From SZUA-186 sp041552135 (GTDB taxonomy: Bacteria; Pseudomonadota; Gammaproteobacteria; UBA9214): a DNA stretch of 8,814 nt. Below are positions 1 to 6,922 of the stretch, in pieces. The stretch spans positions 1-8,814 of the forward strand of contig JBFELL010000120.1 of the NCBI GenBank assembly GCA_041552135.1, in the 5' to 3' direction. The notes beneath the pieces were generated by a model, which saw nothing but the letters and a program-made list of their open reading frames with translations, was not told the origin of the DNA and made no database searches. Made by a program: the position numbers and the translations under genes. The stretch's first letter is position 1. Each line of letters opens with the position of its first letter.

Positions 1-1063
<1,063 letters not shown>

Positions 1064-1088
1064 GACGCCGTTCACACCCGCAGTAACG

Positions 1089-1122
1089 AAAAGCCCCGTC
1101 GTGATGACGGGGCTTTTTTTTT
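1089..1122 (+). terminator. Intrinsic terminator of groEL
   Basis: A perfect 12-bp stem (AAAAGCCCCGTC at 1089-1100 with GACGGGGCTTTT at 1106-1117) closes a 5-nt loop GTGAT and runs into nine consecutive T (1114-1122). It lies 26 bp after the groEL stop. Read on the minus strand the same stem is followed by TTTT only, so it could weakly act for the convergent pilU as well. Confidence 0.93.
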
Positions 1123-1140
1123 AGCGATGTAGTCGTGCTA

Positions 1141-1163
1141 TCGCGCCGGGGGCGGCGCTCCTA
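1141..1163 (-). repeat. Solo REP-like half-palindrome
   Basis: On the minus strand this starts TAGGAGCGCCGCC and ends GGCGCGA. The 21 bases at 1141-1161 are the exact reverse complement of 6810-6830. The form (T)AGGAGCGSC...GCGA resembles the REP sequences scattered between genes in Pseudomonas and relatives. Here only one half is present, without an inverted partner. Confidence 0.65.
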
Positions 1164-1206
1164 CCGGTGATTGCGGGCTTTCGCCTAACGGGTCAGTCCC
1201 CGAAGG

Positions 1207-1268
1207 CCGTAATCCGGCAACGATGTCACGGTTGTCGGGTTACGGTGCTACGCACCTGACCCGACCTA
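1207..1268. repeat. Dispersed-repeat hairpin cluster with two competing stems
   Basis: Two stems share one arm. The arm at 1207-1221 pairs with 1231-1245 over 15 positions (13 Watson-Crick, two G.U as RNA). The second stem pairs 1235-1248 with 1252-1264 around loop TAC, with one bulge and one G.U. The unit (TGTCGGGTTAC on one side, GTAGGTCGGGT on the other) resembles a repeat I know from many gammaproteobacterial intergenic regions. It lies between the converging ends of groEL and pilU and has no T-run, so it is not a classical terminator. Confidence 0.6.
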
Positions 1269-1282
1269 CCTCAGGTATAGAC

Positions 1283-2428
1283 CTACGCCGTCGCCATTTC
1301 CTCCTCCTCCTCGCCGTCGTCCTTGTCAATGAGGCTGAGGCCGGCCGCGGCCTTCTTTTCGGCAGGCTGGTCCTCGCTGAGATTGATCCGCAGCCGCAGG
1401 TTGTTGGGCGAATCGGCGTTGCGCATGGCCTCGTCGAGGTCGATGCGGCCGTCCTTGCAGAGCCGGTACAGGGCACCGTCAAAGGTCTGCATGCCAAGGT
1501 TCTCCGACTTGTCCATGATCTCCTTGATCTCGTGGACATTGCCCTTGTGGATCATCTCCTGCACCAGCGGTGTGCCGAGCAGGATCTCGACGGCGGCGCA
1601 GCGTTTGCCGTCGACGGTCTTCACCAGACGCTGCGAGACAAATGCGCGCAGGTTCAGCGACAGGTCCAGCAGCAGCTGGTTGCGGCGCTCCTCGGGAAAG
1701 AAGTTGATAATGCGGTCGAGTGCCTGGTTGGCGTTGTTGGCATGCAGCGTGGAGATCGCGAGATGACCGGTCTCGGCGAAGGCGATGGCGTGCTCCATGG
1801 TATCGCGGTCGCGGATCTCGCCGATGAGGATGACGTCCGGTGCCTGCCGCAGGGTGTTCTTCAGTGCGTCCTCGTAGCAGTCCGTGTCGACACCGACCTC
1901 ACGCTGGTTGACGATGGACTTCTTGTGCGGATGCACGAACTCGACCGGGTCCTCGATGGTGATGATGTGGCCGGCGCTGTTGGTGTTGCGGTGGTCGATC
2001 AGCGAGGCCAGCGAGGTGGACTTGCCCGAGCCGGTGGCACCGACAAACAGCACCAGGCCGCGCTTCGACATGATGACCTCGGTCAGCACCTGGGGCAGGC
2101 CGAGTGCCTCCCAGGCGGGTATATCCGTTTTGATATGGCGGATCACCAGCGAGATGGTGTTGCGCTGCTTGAAGATGTTGACCCGAAAACGGCCGATGCC
2201 GTCCTCCGAGATCGCCAGGTTCATTTCCGGCTTGCGTTCGAACTCGGCGATCTGCTCGTCGTCCATGACGGACCAGGCGATGGCCTTGACGTCCTCGCGG
2301 CCCAGAACGTGCCCGTCTACCGGCGTCAGTGCCCCGTGGATCTTCGCGCTGACCGGCGCACCGGCACTGAAATACAGGTCGGAGCCTTCGCGTTCCACCA
2401 TGATTTTGAGATATGACCTGAAATCCAT
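1283..2428 (-). CDS. pilU: Type IV pilus retraction ATPase PilU
   Basis: PilU is a cytoplasmic hexameric ATPase of the PilT/GspE family that works with PilT to depolymerise type IV pili, powering twitching motility. The 381 residues match the usual length (about 382 in P. aeruginosa). Visible motifs: Walker A GATGSGKST at 130-138, Asp box ITIEDPVEF at 156-164, Walker B DVILIGEIRD at 198-207, His box GHLAISTLHANNA at 221-233. The opening MDFRSYLKIMVEREGSDLYF, the QTFDGALYRL segment (314-323) and the conserved GLSL near the C-terminus favour PilU over PilT. The ATG at 2428 follows GGAGAGG at a 4-nt gap. The gene stands alone: divergent from glnE and convergent with groEL, whereas in Pseudomonas it follows pilT. 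The C-terminus (369-377) is a run of Asp/Glu encoded by GAG repeats. PilT is the main alternative but less likely. Confidence 0.94.
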   Translation of the reverse strand: MDFRSYLKIMVEREGSDLYFSAGAPVSAKIHGALTPVDGHVLGREDVKAIAWSVMDDEQIAEFERKPEMNLAISEDGIGRFRVNIFKQRNTISLVIRHIKTDIPAWEALGLPQVLTEVIMSKRGLVLFVGATGSGKSTSLASLIDHRNTNSAGHIITIEDPVEFVHPHKKSIVNQREVGVDTDCYEDALKNTLRQAPDVILIGEIRDRDTMEHAIAFAETGHLAISTLHANNANQALDRIINFFPEERRNQLLLDLSLNLRAFVSQRLVKTVDGKRCAAVEILLGTPLVQEMIHKGNVHEIKEIMDKSENLGMQTFDGALYRLCKDGRIDLDEAMRNADSPNNLRLRINLSEDQPAEKKAAAGLSLIDKDDGEEEEEMATA

Positions 2429-2432
2429 TTTT

Positions 2433-2439
2433 CCTCTCC
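2433..2439 (-). promoter_or_regulatory. Ribosome binding site of pilU
   Basis: On the minus strand GGAGAGG is followed by AAAA and the ATG at 2428. It supports this ATG as the start. Confidence 0.7.
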
Positions 2440-2443
2440 AGAC

Positions 2444-2459
2444 TGGTTATAATCCCGCA
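2444..2459. promoter_or_regulatory. Candidate overlapping -10 boxes of the pilU/glnE divergent region
   Basis: The plus strand has a perfect TATAAT at 2448-2453. The overlapping minus-strand hexamer TATAAC (2446-2451) matches the consensus at five of six. Neither has a good -35 at 16-18 bp. For glnE, initiation near 2460 would leave a leader of about 46 nt to the ATG at 2506. For pilU, initiation would fall inside its ribosome binding site, so that direction is doubtful. Sequence match only. Confidence 0.3.
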
Positions 2460-2505
2460 AGAGCCAGTATTGTCGGCAGGCGAACCAACCAACTTGAACA
2501 AGCCT

Positions 2506-5433
2506 ATGGTCAACAATGCGTATACACCGATGGCGATCAACCGGGGGCAGGTCCGCGGGGTACCCGGGGCGCTGAAGGAGTCGCTGGGCGATGCCTGGGA
2601 GGCGTTTGCGCATGCCGCTTCCGAGGCCCGCCTGCCATTGCCACGCGATCCGGATTTCGCCGCCAGCCTGCTGCGTGTCTGGGCATGCAGCGACTTCGCC
2701 TCCGATGTGTGCGTGCAGAACCCCGGGCTGCTGTATGACCTGCTCGACAAGGGTGACCTGCTGTCCGACTACGCCACGGGCGAATACGGGCGAAAACTCG
2801 ATGCGGCCCTGCGCGGGGTCGGCGACGAGGCCGGGCTCGGCGACGTGCTGCGCGACTTCCGCACCCGCGAGATGCTGCGCATTGCCTGGCGCGATCTGGC
2901 GGGCTGGGCCTGCCTCGACGAGGTGCTGGTCGACCTCACCGATCTCGCCGATGCCTGCATAGCCGGTGCCCTGAAGCAACTGGGACGCTGGACGGCAGCC
3001 GAGTACGCCAGCGGCAAGCGACAGCCGAAATCCTCCCTGGTCGTGCTGGGCATGGGCAAGCTGGGTGCGCATGAGCTGAATTTTTCCTCCGACATCGACC
3101 TGATCTTCGCCTATCCCGACGACGGGAAGGGCTGGCCGTCGTCGAATATCAGTATCGAGGAATTCCACCTGCGCATTGGCCAGCAGCTGATACACGCCCT
3201 GGACAGCGTTACCGAGCGCGGCTTTGTCTACCGCGTTGACATGCGGCTGCGGCCCTACGGGGACAGTGGGCCGCTGGTCGCCAGTTTCGATGCGATGGCC
3301 GATTACTACCAGCTGCAGGGCCGCGAGTGGGAGCGTTACGCCATGATCAAGGCGCGGCCGGTGGCCGGTCCGAAGGCCGCCTCCCGCGAACTGATGAAGC
3401 TGCTGCGGCCGTTTGTCTACCGGCGCTACCTCGACTTCGACGCCTTCGAGTCGCTGCGCAACCTCAAGGAGCAGATTGCCCGCGAGGTCGAACGCAAGGG
3501 CATGCAGGACAACATCAAGCTGGGCCCGGGCGGCATCCGCGAGATCGAGTTCATTGCCCAGGCCTTCCAGCTGGTGCGCGGCGGGCGGCAGCCCCTGTTG
3601 CAGGAACGCAATGTCCTGATCGTGCTCGAGGCGCTGGCCGTGCTGGGCTACCTGCCGGCCCATGTCACCCTGCAGCTCACCGAGGCCTATGTCTTCCTGC
3701 GACGCGTCGAGAACCGTCTGCAGGCAGTTGCCGACCAGCAGGTGCACGAACTGCCGCAAGACGATACCGGCCGCCTGCGGCTTGCCTATGCCACGGGCTT
3801 CCCTGACTGGGAAGCGTTTGCCGGGGTGCTGGCCGGCCACCGGCGCCTGGTGCAGGAGCATTTCGAGCAGGTGTTCGCGGCGCCGCAGGACAGGGAGCCG
3901 GCAAAGCGTGGCGAGGACGTACCGGACCTGGAGGCGGTCTGGACCGGCAGGCTCGAGGCGGAGGAAGCCATTGCCGAGCTCGGCCGCGCCGGCTACCTCG
4001 ATGCCGGTGAATTGCTTTCCTGGCTCGATGGCTTTCGTAAAGGGCCGGTAACCCGTTTCCTGGGCGAGCGTGGCAGCCAGCAGCTGGACCGGCTGATGCC
4101 CATGCTGCTCGGCAGTGCCGCTACGGCGGCGCGGCCTTTCGAGACCCTGAAACGGGTCGGTGACCTGCTGGAGGCCATCTCCGGGCGTACTGCCTATCTG
4201 ACCCTGCTGGTCGAGCATCCAATGGCCCTGTCGCAGCTGGTGCAGCTGTGCTCGGCCAGTACCTGGGTCGCGGCGGAGCTGGCGCATTACCCGATCCTGC
4301 TGGACGAGCTGCTCGACCCGCGCACACTCTATACCCCGCTCGACAAGGCCGGCCTGCAGGGTGTGCTGGAGGCCCGCCTGGCCGGTATTCCCCCGGATGA
4401 CCTGGAACAGCGCATGGACCGCCTGCGGCAGTTCCGTCATGCCGCCGTGCTGCATGTTGCAGCCAGCGATATCGTCTCCGACCTGCCGGTCACGGCGGTC
4501 GGTGATCATCTCACCGACGTTGCCGAGGTCGTGCTGGAGAGCGTGCTGCGGCAGGCATGGGACCACCTGGCGGTGCCTCATGGCCGGCCCGCCTACGAGA
4601 TCAGGGGCAGGCGCCGCGAGGCGCAGTTTGTCATCATCGCCTATGGCAAGCTGGGCGGGCGGGAGCTCGGCTACAGTTCAGACCTCGACGTGGTCTTCCT
4701 GCATGACAGCCAGGGCAAGAAGCAGCGCACGACCGGTCCGAAGGTGCTCGACAACGGCGAGTTTTTCACCCGCCTGGGCCAGCGCATCATCCACCTGCTG
4801 AACACCTTCACCGCCGCCGGCATCCTCTACGAGGTGGACACCCGCCTGCGACCGAATGGCGCATCCGGCCTGCTGGTCAGCAGCCTCGAGGCCTTTGCCG
4901 ATTACCAGCGTCGCAGCGCCTGGACCTGGGAAAGCCAGGCGCTGGTGCGTGCCCGGGTGGTGGCCGGCGACCATGATCTTGCACGCCAGTTCGAGCGTGT
5001 TCGCAGCGGCGTGCTGGCCCGTCCGCGTGATGCCGGCAAGTTGTGCCATGAAGTGGTGGAGATGCGCGAGCGCATGCGGGACGAACTCGACACGTCCCGG
5101 GGCGGGGAGATCAACCTCAAGCACGGCCGCGGCGGTATCGTTGATATCGAATTTATGGTTCAATTCGGCGTTCTGCTCTGGTCCAGCGAGCATTCGGACC
5201 TGCTCAAGGCAACCGACACCCAGCACCTGCTGGGTGTGCTCGCCGAGACGGGCCTGCTCTCGCTGGATGATGCCGAGGCGTTGCGAGCGGCCTATTGCGC
5301 CATGCGCCGGCGGATCAACCACCTCGCGCTGCAGGAGGAATCCCCTCTGGTCGGGCTCGACGAGCTGGCTGACGAGCGGGCTGCTGTCGCCGGGATCTGG
5401 GACAAGCTGATGGCGGCCGGCCAGGGCGGCTGA
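2506..5433 (+). CDS. glnE: Bifunctional glutamine synthetase adenylyltransferase/deadenylylase GlnE
   Basis: GlnE adds AMP to, and removes it from, glutamine synthetase, switching it off and on in response to glutamine and the PII protein GlnB. The product is 975 residues from ATG 2506 (E. coli: 946). It has the duplicated architecture of the family: an N-terminal nucleotidyltransferase-like deadenylylase domain with GMGKLGAHELNFSSDIDLIF (about residues 182-201), a helical linker, and a C-terminal adenylyltransferase domain with YGKLGGRELGYSSDLDVVF (about 713-731). Both Asp-x-Asp metal sites are intact, as are the RVDMRLRP and EVDTRLRP strands. The start is uncertain: the frame is open back to a TTG at 2470 with a weak AAGAG ahead of it, and ATG codons at 2506 and 2530 lack a clear ribosome binding site. 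I chose 2506 because it leaves room for a leader after the TATAAT at 2448. ilvE follows after 132 bp on the same strand. Confidence 0.96.
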   Translation: MVNNAYTPMAINRGQVRGVPGALKESLGDAWEAFAHAASEARLPLPRDPDFAASLLRVWACSDFASDVCVQNPGLLYDLLDKGDLLSDYATGEYGRKLDAALRGVGDEAGLGDVLRDFRTREMLRIAWRDLAGWACLDEVLVDLTDLADACIAGALKQLGRWTAAEYASGKRQPKSSLVVLGMGKLGAHELNFSSDIDLIFAYPDDGKGWPSSNISIEEFHLRIGQQLIHALDSVTERGFVYRVDMRLRPYGDSGPLVASFDAMADYYQLQGREWERYAMIKARPVAGPKAASRELMKLLRPFVYRRYLDFDAFESLRNLKEQIAREVERKGMQDNIKLGPGGIREIEFIAQAFQLVRGGRQPLLQERNVLIVLEALAVLGYLPAHVTLQLTEAYVFLRRVENRLQAVADQQVHELPQDDTGRLRLAYATGFPDWEAFAGVLAGHRRLVQEHFEQVFAAPQDREPAKRGEDVPDLEAVWTGRLEAEEAIAELGRAGYLDAGELLSWLDGFRKGPVTRFLGERGSQQLDRLMPMLLGSAATAARPFETLKRVGDLLEAISGRTAYLTLLVEHPMALSQLVQLCSASTWVAAELAHYPILLDELLDPRTLYTPLDKAGLQGVLEARLAGIPPDDLEQRMDRLRQFRHAAVLHVAASDIVSDLPVTAVGDHLTDVAEVVLESVLRQAWDHLAVPHGRPAYEIRGRRREAQFVIIAYGKLGGRELGYSSDLDVVFLHDSQGKKQRTTGPKVLDNGEFFTRLGQRIIHLLNTFTAAGILYEVDTRLRPNGASGLLVSSLEAFADYQRRSAWTWESQALVRARVVAGDHDLARQFERVRSGVLARPRDAGKLCHEVVEMRERMRDELDTSRGGEINLKHGRGGIVDIEFMVQFGVLLWSSEHSDLLKATDTQHLLGVLAETGLLSLDDAEALRAAYCAMRRRINHLALQEESPLVGLDELADERAAVAGIWDKLMAAGQGG

Positions 5434-5469
5434 CGCCGTGCCGGTAGTGTAATTATTTACAACAGCGTT

Positions 5470-5533
5470 GGCAGGAGCGGCTTCGGCCGCGATCTGTGGA
5501 TCCGGCCGCATCGCGAATGAATTCGCACCTGCC
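5470..5533. repeat. Paired REP-like (BIME-like) element between glnE and ilvE
   Basis: The outer ends are inverted copies, GGCAGGAGCG at 5470-5479 and the reverse complement of GGCAGGTGCG at 5524-5533, one mismatch in ten. The left half forms a 5-bp GC stem (5477-5481 with 5486-5490) capped by a C(TTCG)G tetraloop. The right half read on the minus strand (GTGCGAATTCATTCGCGA) holds its own small stem. The pattern fits two REP units in opposite orientation. Being within the glnE-ilvE spacer, it might affect message stability or partial termination; that is inference. Confidence 0.65.
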
Positions 5534-5553
5534 CGTCGGGTTCGGGAATTTCT

Positions 5554-5557
5554 GGAG
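5554..5557 (+). promoter_or_regulatory. Ribosome binding site of ilvE
   Basis: GGAG lies 8 nt before ATG 5566. A second in-frame ATG at 5572 would be 14 nt away, so the first ATG is favoured. It also gives the MSMADRDGVIW start familiar from Pseudomonas IlvE. No branched-chain leader peptide or attenuator was found in the spacer. Confidence 0.7.
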
Positions 5558-5565
5558 ATTGAAGT

Positions 5566-6486
5566 ATGTCAATGGCAGACCGTGACGGCGTCATCTGGAT
5601 GGATGGCGAACTGGTACCCTGGCGCGAGGCACAGACCCACGTGTTGACGCACACCCTGCACTACGGCATGGGCGTGTTCGAGGGTGTGCGTGCCTACAAG
5701 GCCGATCAGGGCACCGCGATATTCCGGCTTGACGAGCACACCCGCCGGCTGTTCGGTTCGGCCCATATCATGAATATGCCGGTTCCGTGGGACCAGGACG
5801 CCATCAATGACGCGCACCAGGCCGTGGTGCGCGAGAATGGCCTGGAGACCGCCTACATCCGGCCCATGTGCTTCTACGGTTCCGAGGGCATGGGCCTGCG
5901 CGCGGACAACCTGAAGGTGCACGCCATTGTCGCGGCCTGGGAGTGGGGCACCTATCTTGGCGCGGAGAACATGGAGCGCGGTATTCGTATCAAGACCTCG
6001 TCGTTTACTCGGCACCATGTCAACATCACCATGTGCAAGGCCAAGGCCAACGGCAACTACATGAACTCCATGCTGGCCCTGAACGAGGCGCTGACCAGCG
6101 GCTACGACGAGGCCATGCTGCTCGATGCGGACGGCTTCGTGGCCGAAGGCAGTGGCGAGAACATCTTCATTCTGCGCAATGGCGTGCTCTACACGCCCGA
6201 CCTGACCTCGGCGCTGGAGGGCATAACCCGCGACACCATTATCCACCTGGCCGGCAAGGAAGGTATCGAGGTGCGAGAAAAACGCATCACGCGTGACGAG
6301 GTCTACCTTGCCGACGAGGCCTTCTTCACCGGCACCGCCGCCGAGGTCACCCCGATCCGCGAAGTGGATGACCGTGCCATCGGTCACGGCGGCCGCGGGC
6401 CGGTGACCGAGCGCCTGCAGTCGCAATATTTCGACCTGGTGCACGGCCGGCTGGACGGGTATGGGGACTGGCTGACGGTGGTCTAG
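5566..6486 (+). CDS. ilvE: Branched-chain-amino-acid aminotransferase IlvE
   Basis: IlvE is a cytosolic PLP-dependent fold-type IV aminotransferase. It performs the last step of isoleucine, leucine and valine synthesis, moving the amino group between glutamate and the branched-chain 2-oxo acids. The 306 residues match the family length (about 307 in P. aeruginosa) and the sequence is very close to the Pseudomonas protein along its length. Seen: HTLHYGMGVFEGVRAY at 29-44; the PLP lysine K160 in CKAKANGNY; the class-IV signature from EGSGENIF (194-201) to GITRDTII (219-226); FFTGTAAEVTPIREVD at 253-268. D-amino acid aminotransferase and ADC lyase share this fold, but the overall match favours IlvE. 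It follows glnE after 132 bp, the same order as in Pseudomonas, so co-transcription is possible. The downstream neighbour msbA converges on it across a repeat-filled spacer. Confidence 0.97.
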   Translation: MSMADRDGVIWMDGELVPWREAQTHVLTHTLHYGMGVFEGVRAYKADQGTAIFRLDEHTRRLFGSAHIMNMPVPWDQDAINDAHQAVVRENGLETAYIRPMCFYGSEGMGLRADNLKVHAIVAAWEWGTYLGAENMERGIRIKTSSFTRHHVNITMCKAKANGNYMNSMLALNEALTSGYDEAMLLDADGFVAEGSGENIFILRNGVLYTPDLTSALEGITRDTIIHLAGKEGIEVREKRITRDEVYLADEAFFTGTAAEVTPIREVDDRAIGHGGRGPVTERLQSQYFDLVHGRLDGYGDWLTVV

Positions 6487-6497
6487 CCTGGATCCAA

Positions 6498-6577
6498 TTC
6501 ACCGCAGAGACGCAGAGTAAACAGAAAAATTATCACCGCAAAGGACGCAAAGAAATAATTTTGTCAAAAAACCCGAT
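6498..6577 (+). repeat. Left arm: ACCGCAGAG-type repeat with internal second copy
   Basis: It begins with the 20-bp terminal unit (6498-6517). A second, diverged copy follows at 6533-6555 (TCACCGCAAAGGACGCAAAG...), and the arm ends with AAAACCCGAT at 6568-6577. The right arm contains the same three blocks in inverted order with only 3 bp between the first two, so the left arm looks like the right arm enlarged by a partial duplication. Confidence 0.65.
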
Positions 6578-6592
6578 GCGTTCCCGCTTAAT

Positions 6593-6626
6593 CCCCTCTC
6601 CCGCTTGTGGGGGCCAGGGTGAGGGT
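6593..6626. repeat. CCCTCTCCC...GGTGAGGG-type dispersed repeat
   Basis: CCCCTCTCCC, a short GC-rich centre with GGGGGCCAGGG, then TGAGGG. This resembles a very common intergenic palindrome of proteobacteria in which CCCTCTCCC is answered by GGGAGAGGG and GGTGAGGG. The copy is degenerate and the stem is imperfect. Assignment is from memory of the motif, not a search. Confidence 0.45.
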
Positions 6627-6637
6627 GTAGAAATTCG

Positions 6638-6661
6638 TATGGATTCCCGCATTCGCGCGAA
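6638..6661. repeat. Degenerate ATTCCCGC...GCG-type repeat fragment
   Basis: TATGGATTCCCGCATTCGCGCGAA resembles the common bacterial unit TGGATTCCCGC(n)TTCGCGGGAAT with a decayed right arm. Weak evidence; short motif. Confidence 0.3.
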
Positions 6662-6803
6662 CAACATGGTTTATCAAGAATCATTTTTCACGATAGTGGT
6701 ATAAATTCTGCCTCGCAAGCCGGTTTCGCCCCATGATTTAACGGGTAGATTGATTATTTCATAATGCTTGCGCAGTTCACCGTTCGTGAGGCCCTGGCAC
6801 AGT

Positions 6804-6854
6804 CCTGCGGGAGCGCCGCCCCCGGCGCGAATCGCGGCGAGGCGCCGCTCCTAC
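6804..6854. repeat. Paired REP-like element between ilvE and msbA
   Basis: GCGGGAGCGCCGCC on the left is answered by GGCGCCGCTCCTAC on the right (reverse complement GTAGGAGCGGCGCC), around a centre containing GCGCGAATCGCGGCGA. The left half (6810-6830) is identical over 21 bases to the reverse complement of 1141-1161. It can form a long GC-rich hairpin. It belongs to the same family as the elements at 1141 and 5470. Confidence 0.65.
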
Positions 6855-6873
6855 AAGAAACTTTATTGCAATG

Positions 6874-6912
6874 ATCGGGTTTTCTTTGCGCCCTCTGCGT
6901 CTCTGCGGTGAA
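6874..6912 (-). repeat. Right arm: inverted ACCGCAGAG-type repeat
   Basis: On the minus strand the order is the 20-bp terminal unit, GGC, GCAAAGAA, then AACCCGAT. It is the compact inverted counterpart of the left arm at 6498-6577 and ends 10 bp from the msbA stop codon. Confidence 0.7.
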
Positions 6913-6922
6913 CATGCAGTGA

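Larger units (their letters stand above)
6498..6912. repeat. Composite intergenic repeat region bounded by a perfect 20-bp inverted repeat
   Basis: The gene-free stretch 6487-6922 lies between the converging stops of ilvE and msbA. Its ends are perfect inverted copies: TTCACCGCAGAGACGCAGAG at 6498-6517 and its reverse complement at 6893-6912. Inside are further pieces resembling known dispersed repeats, listed separately. Open frames here are short and show no recognisable protein. No flanking target-site duplication is visible. No intrinsic terminator with a T-run was found for either gene. The layout resembles a MITE or a repeated-insertion hotspot, but which is unresolved. Confidence 0.7.

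Noticed and set aside
1223..2416. 397-codon open frame on the plus strand opposite pilU
   Set aside because: Shadow of pilU; no domain, low-complexity composition typical of antisense frames in GC-rich genes.
2444..2459. Sigma-54 promoter for glnE (GG-N10-GC at 2445-2458)
   Set aside because: Only the GG and GC spacing fits; the remaining positions match the -24/-12 consensus poorly, and such spacing is frequent by chance.
2326..4581. Very long open frame (751 codons) on the minus strand opposite glnE
   Set aside because: It overlaps glnE, whose domains and motifs are unmistakable, and also runs into pilU. Its translation is rich in Gln, Leu, Gly and His with no recognisable motif, as expected of a GC-rich codon-bias shadow.
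5430..5456. Promoter for ilvE (CTGACG and AATTAT)
   Set aside because: Spacing of about 15 bp and weak hexamers; not supportable.
5569..6444. 291-codon open frame on the minus strand opposite ilvE
   Set aside because: Antisense shadow of ilvE; no recognisable family.
6499..6684. 61-codon minus-strand open frame in the repeat spacer
   Set aside because: It is composed of repeat sequence (the FLHPHPGPHKRERG stretch is translated CCCTCTCCC repeat) and has no convincing start signal.
6498..6912. CRISPR array
   Set aside because: The repeats are inverted, differ in type and do not alternate with regular spacers.
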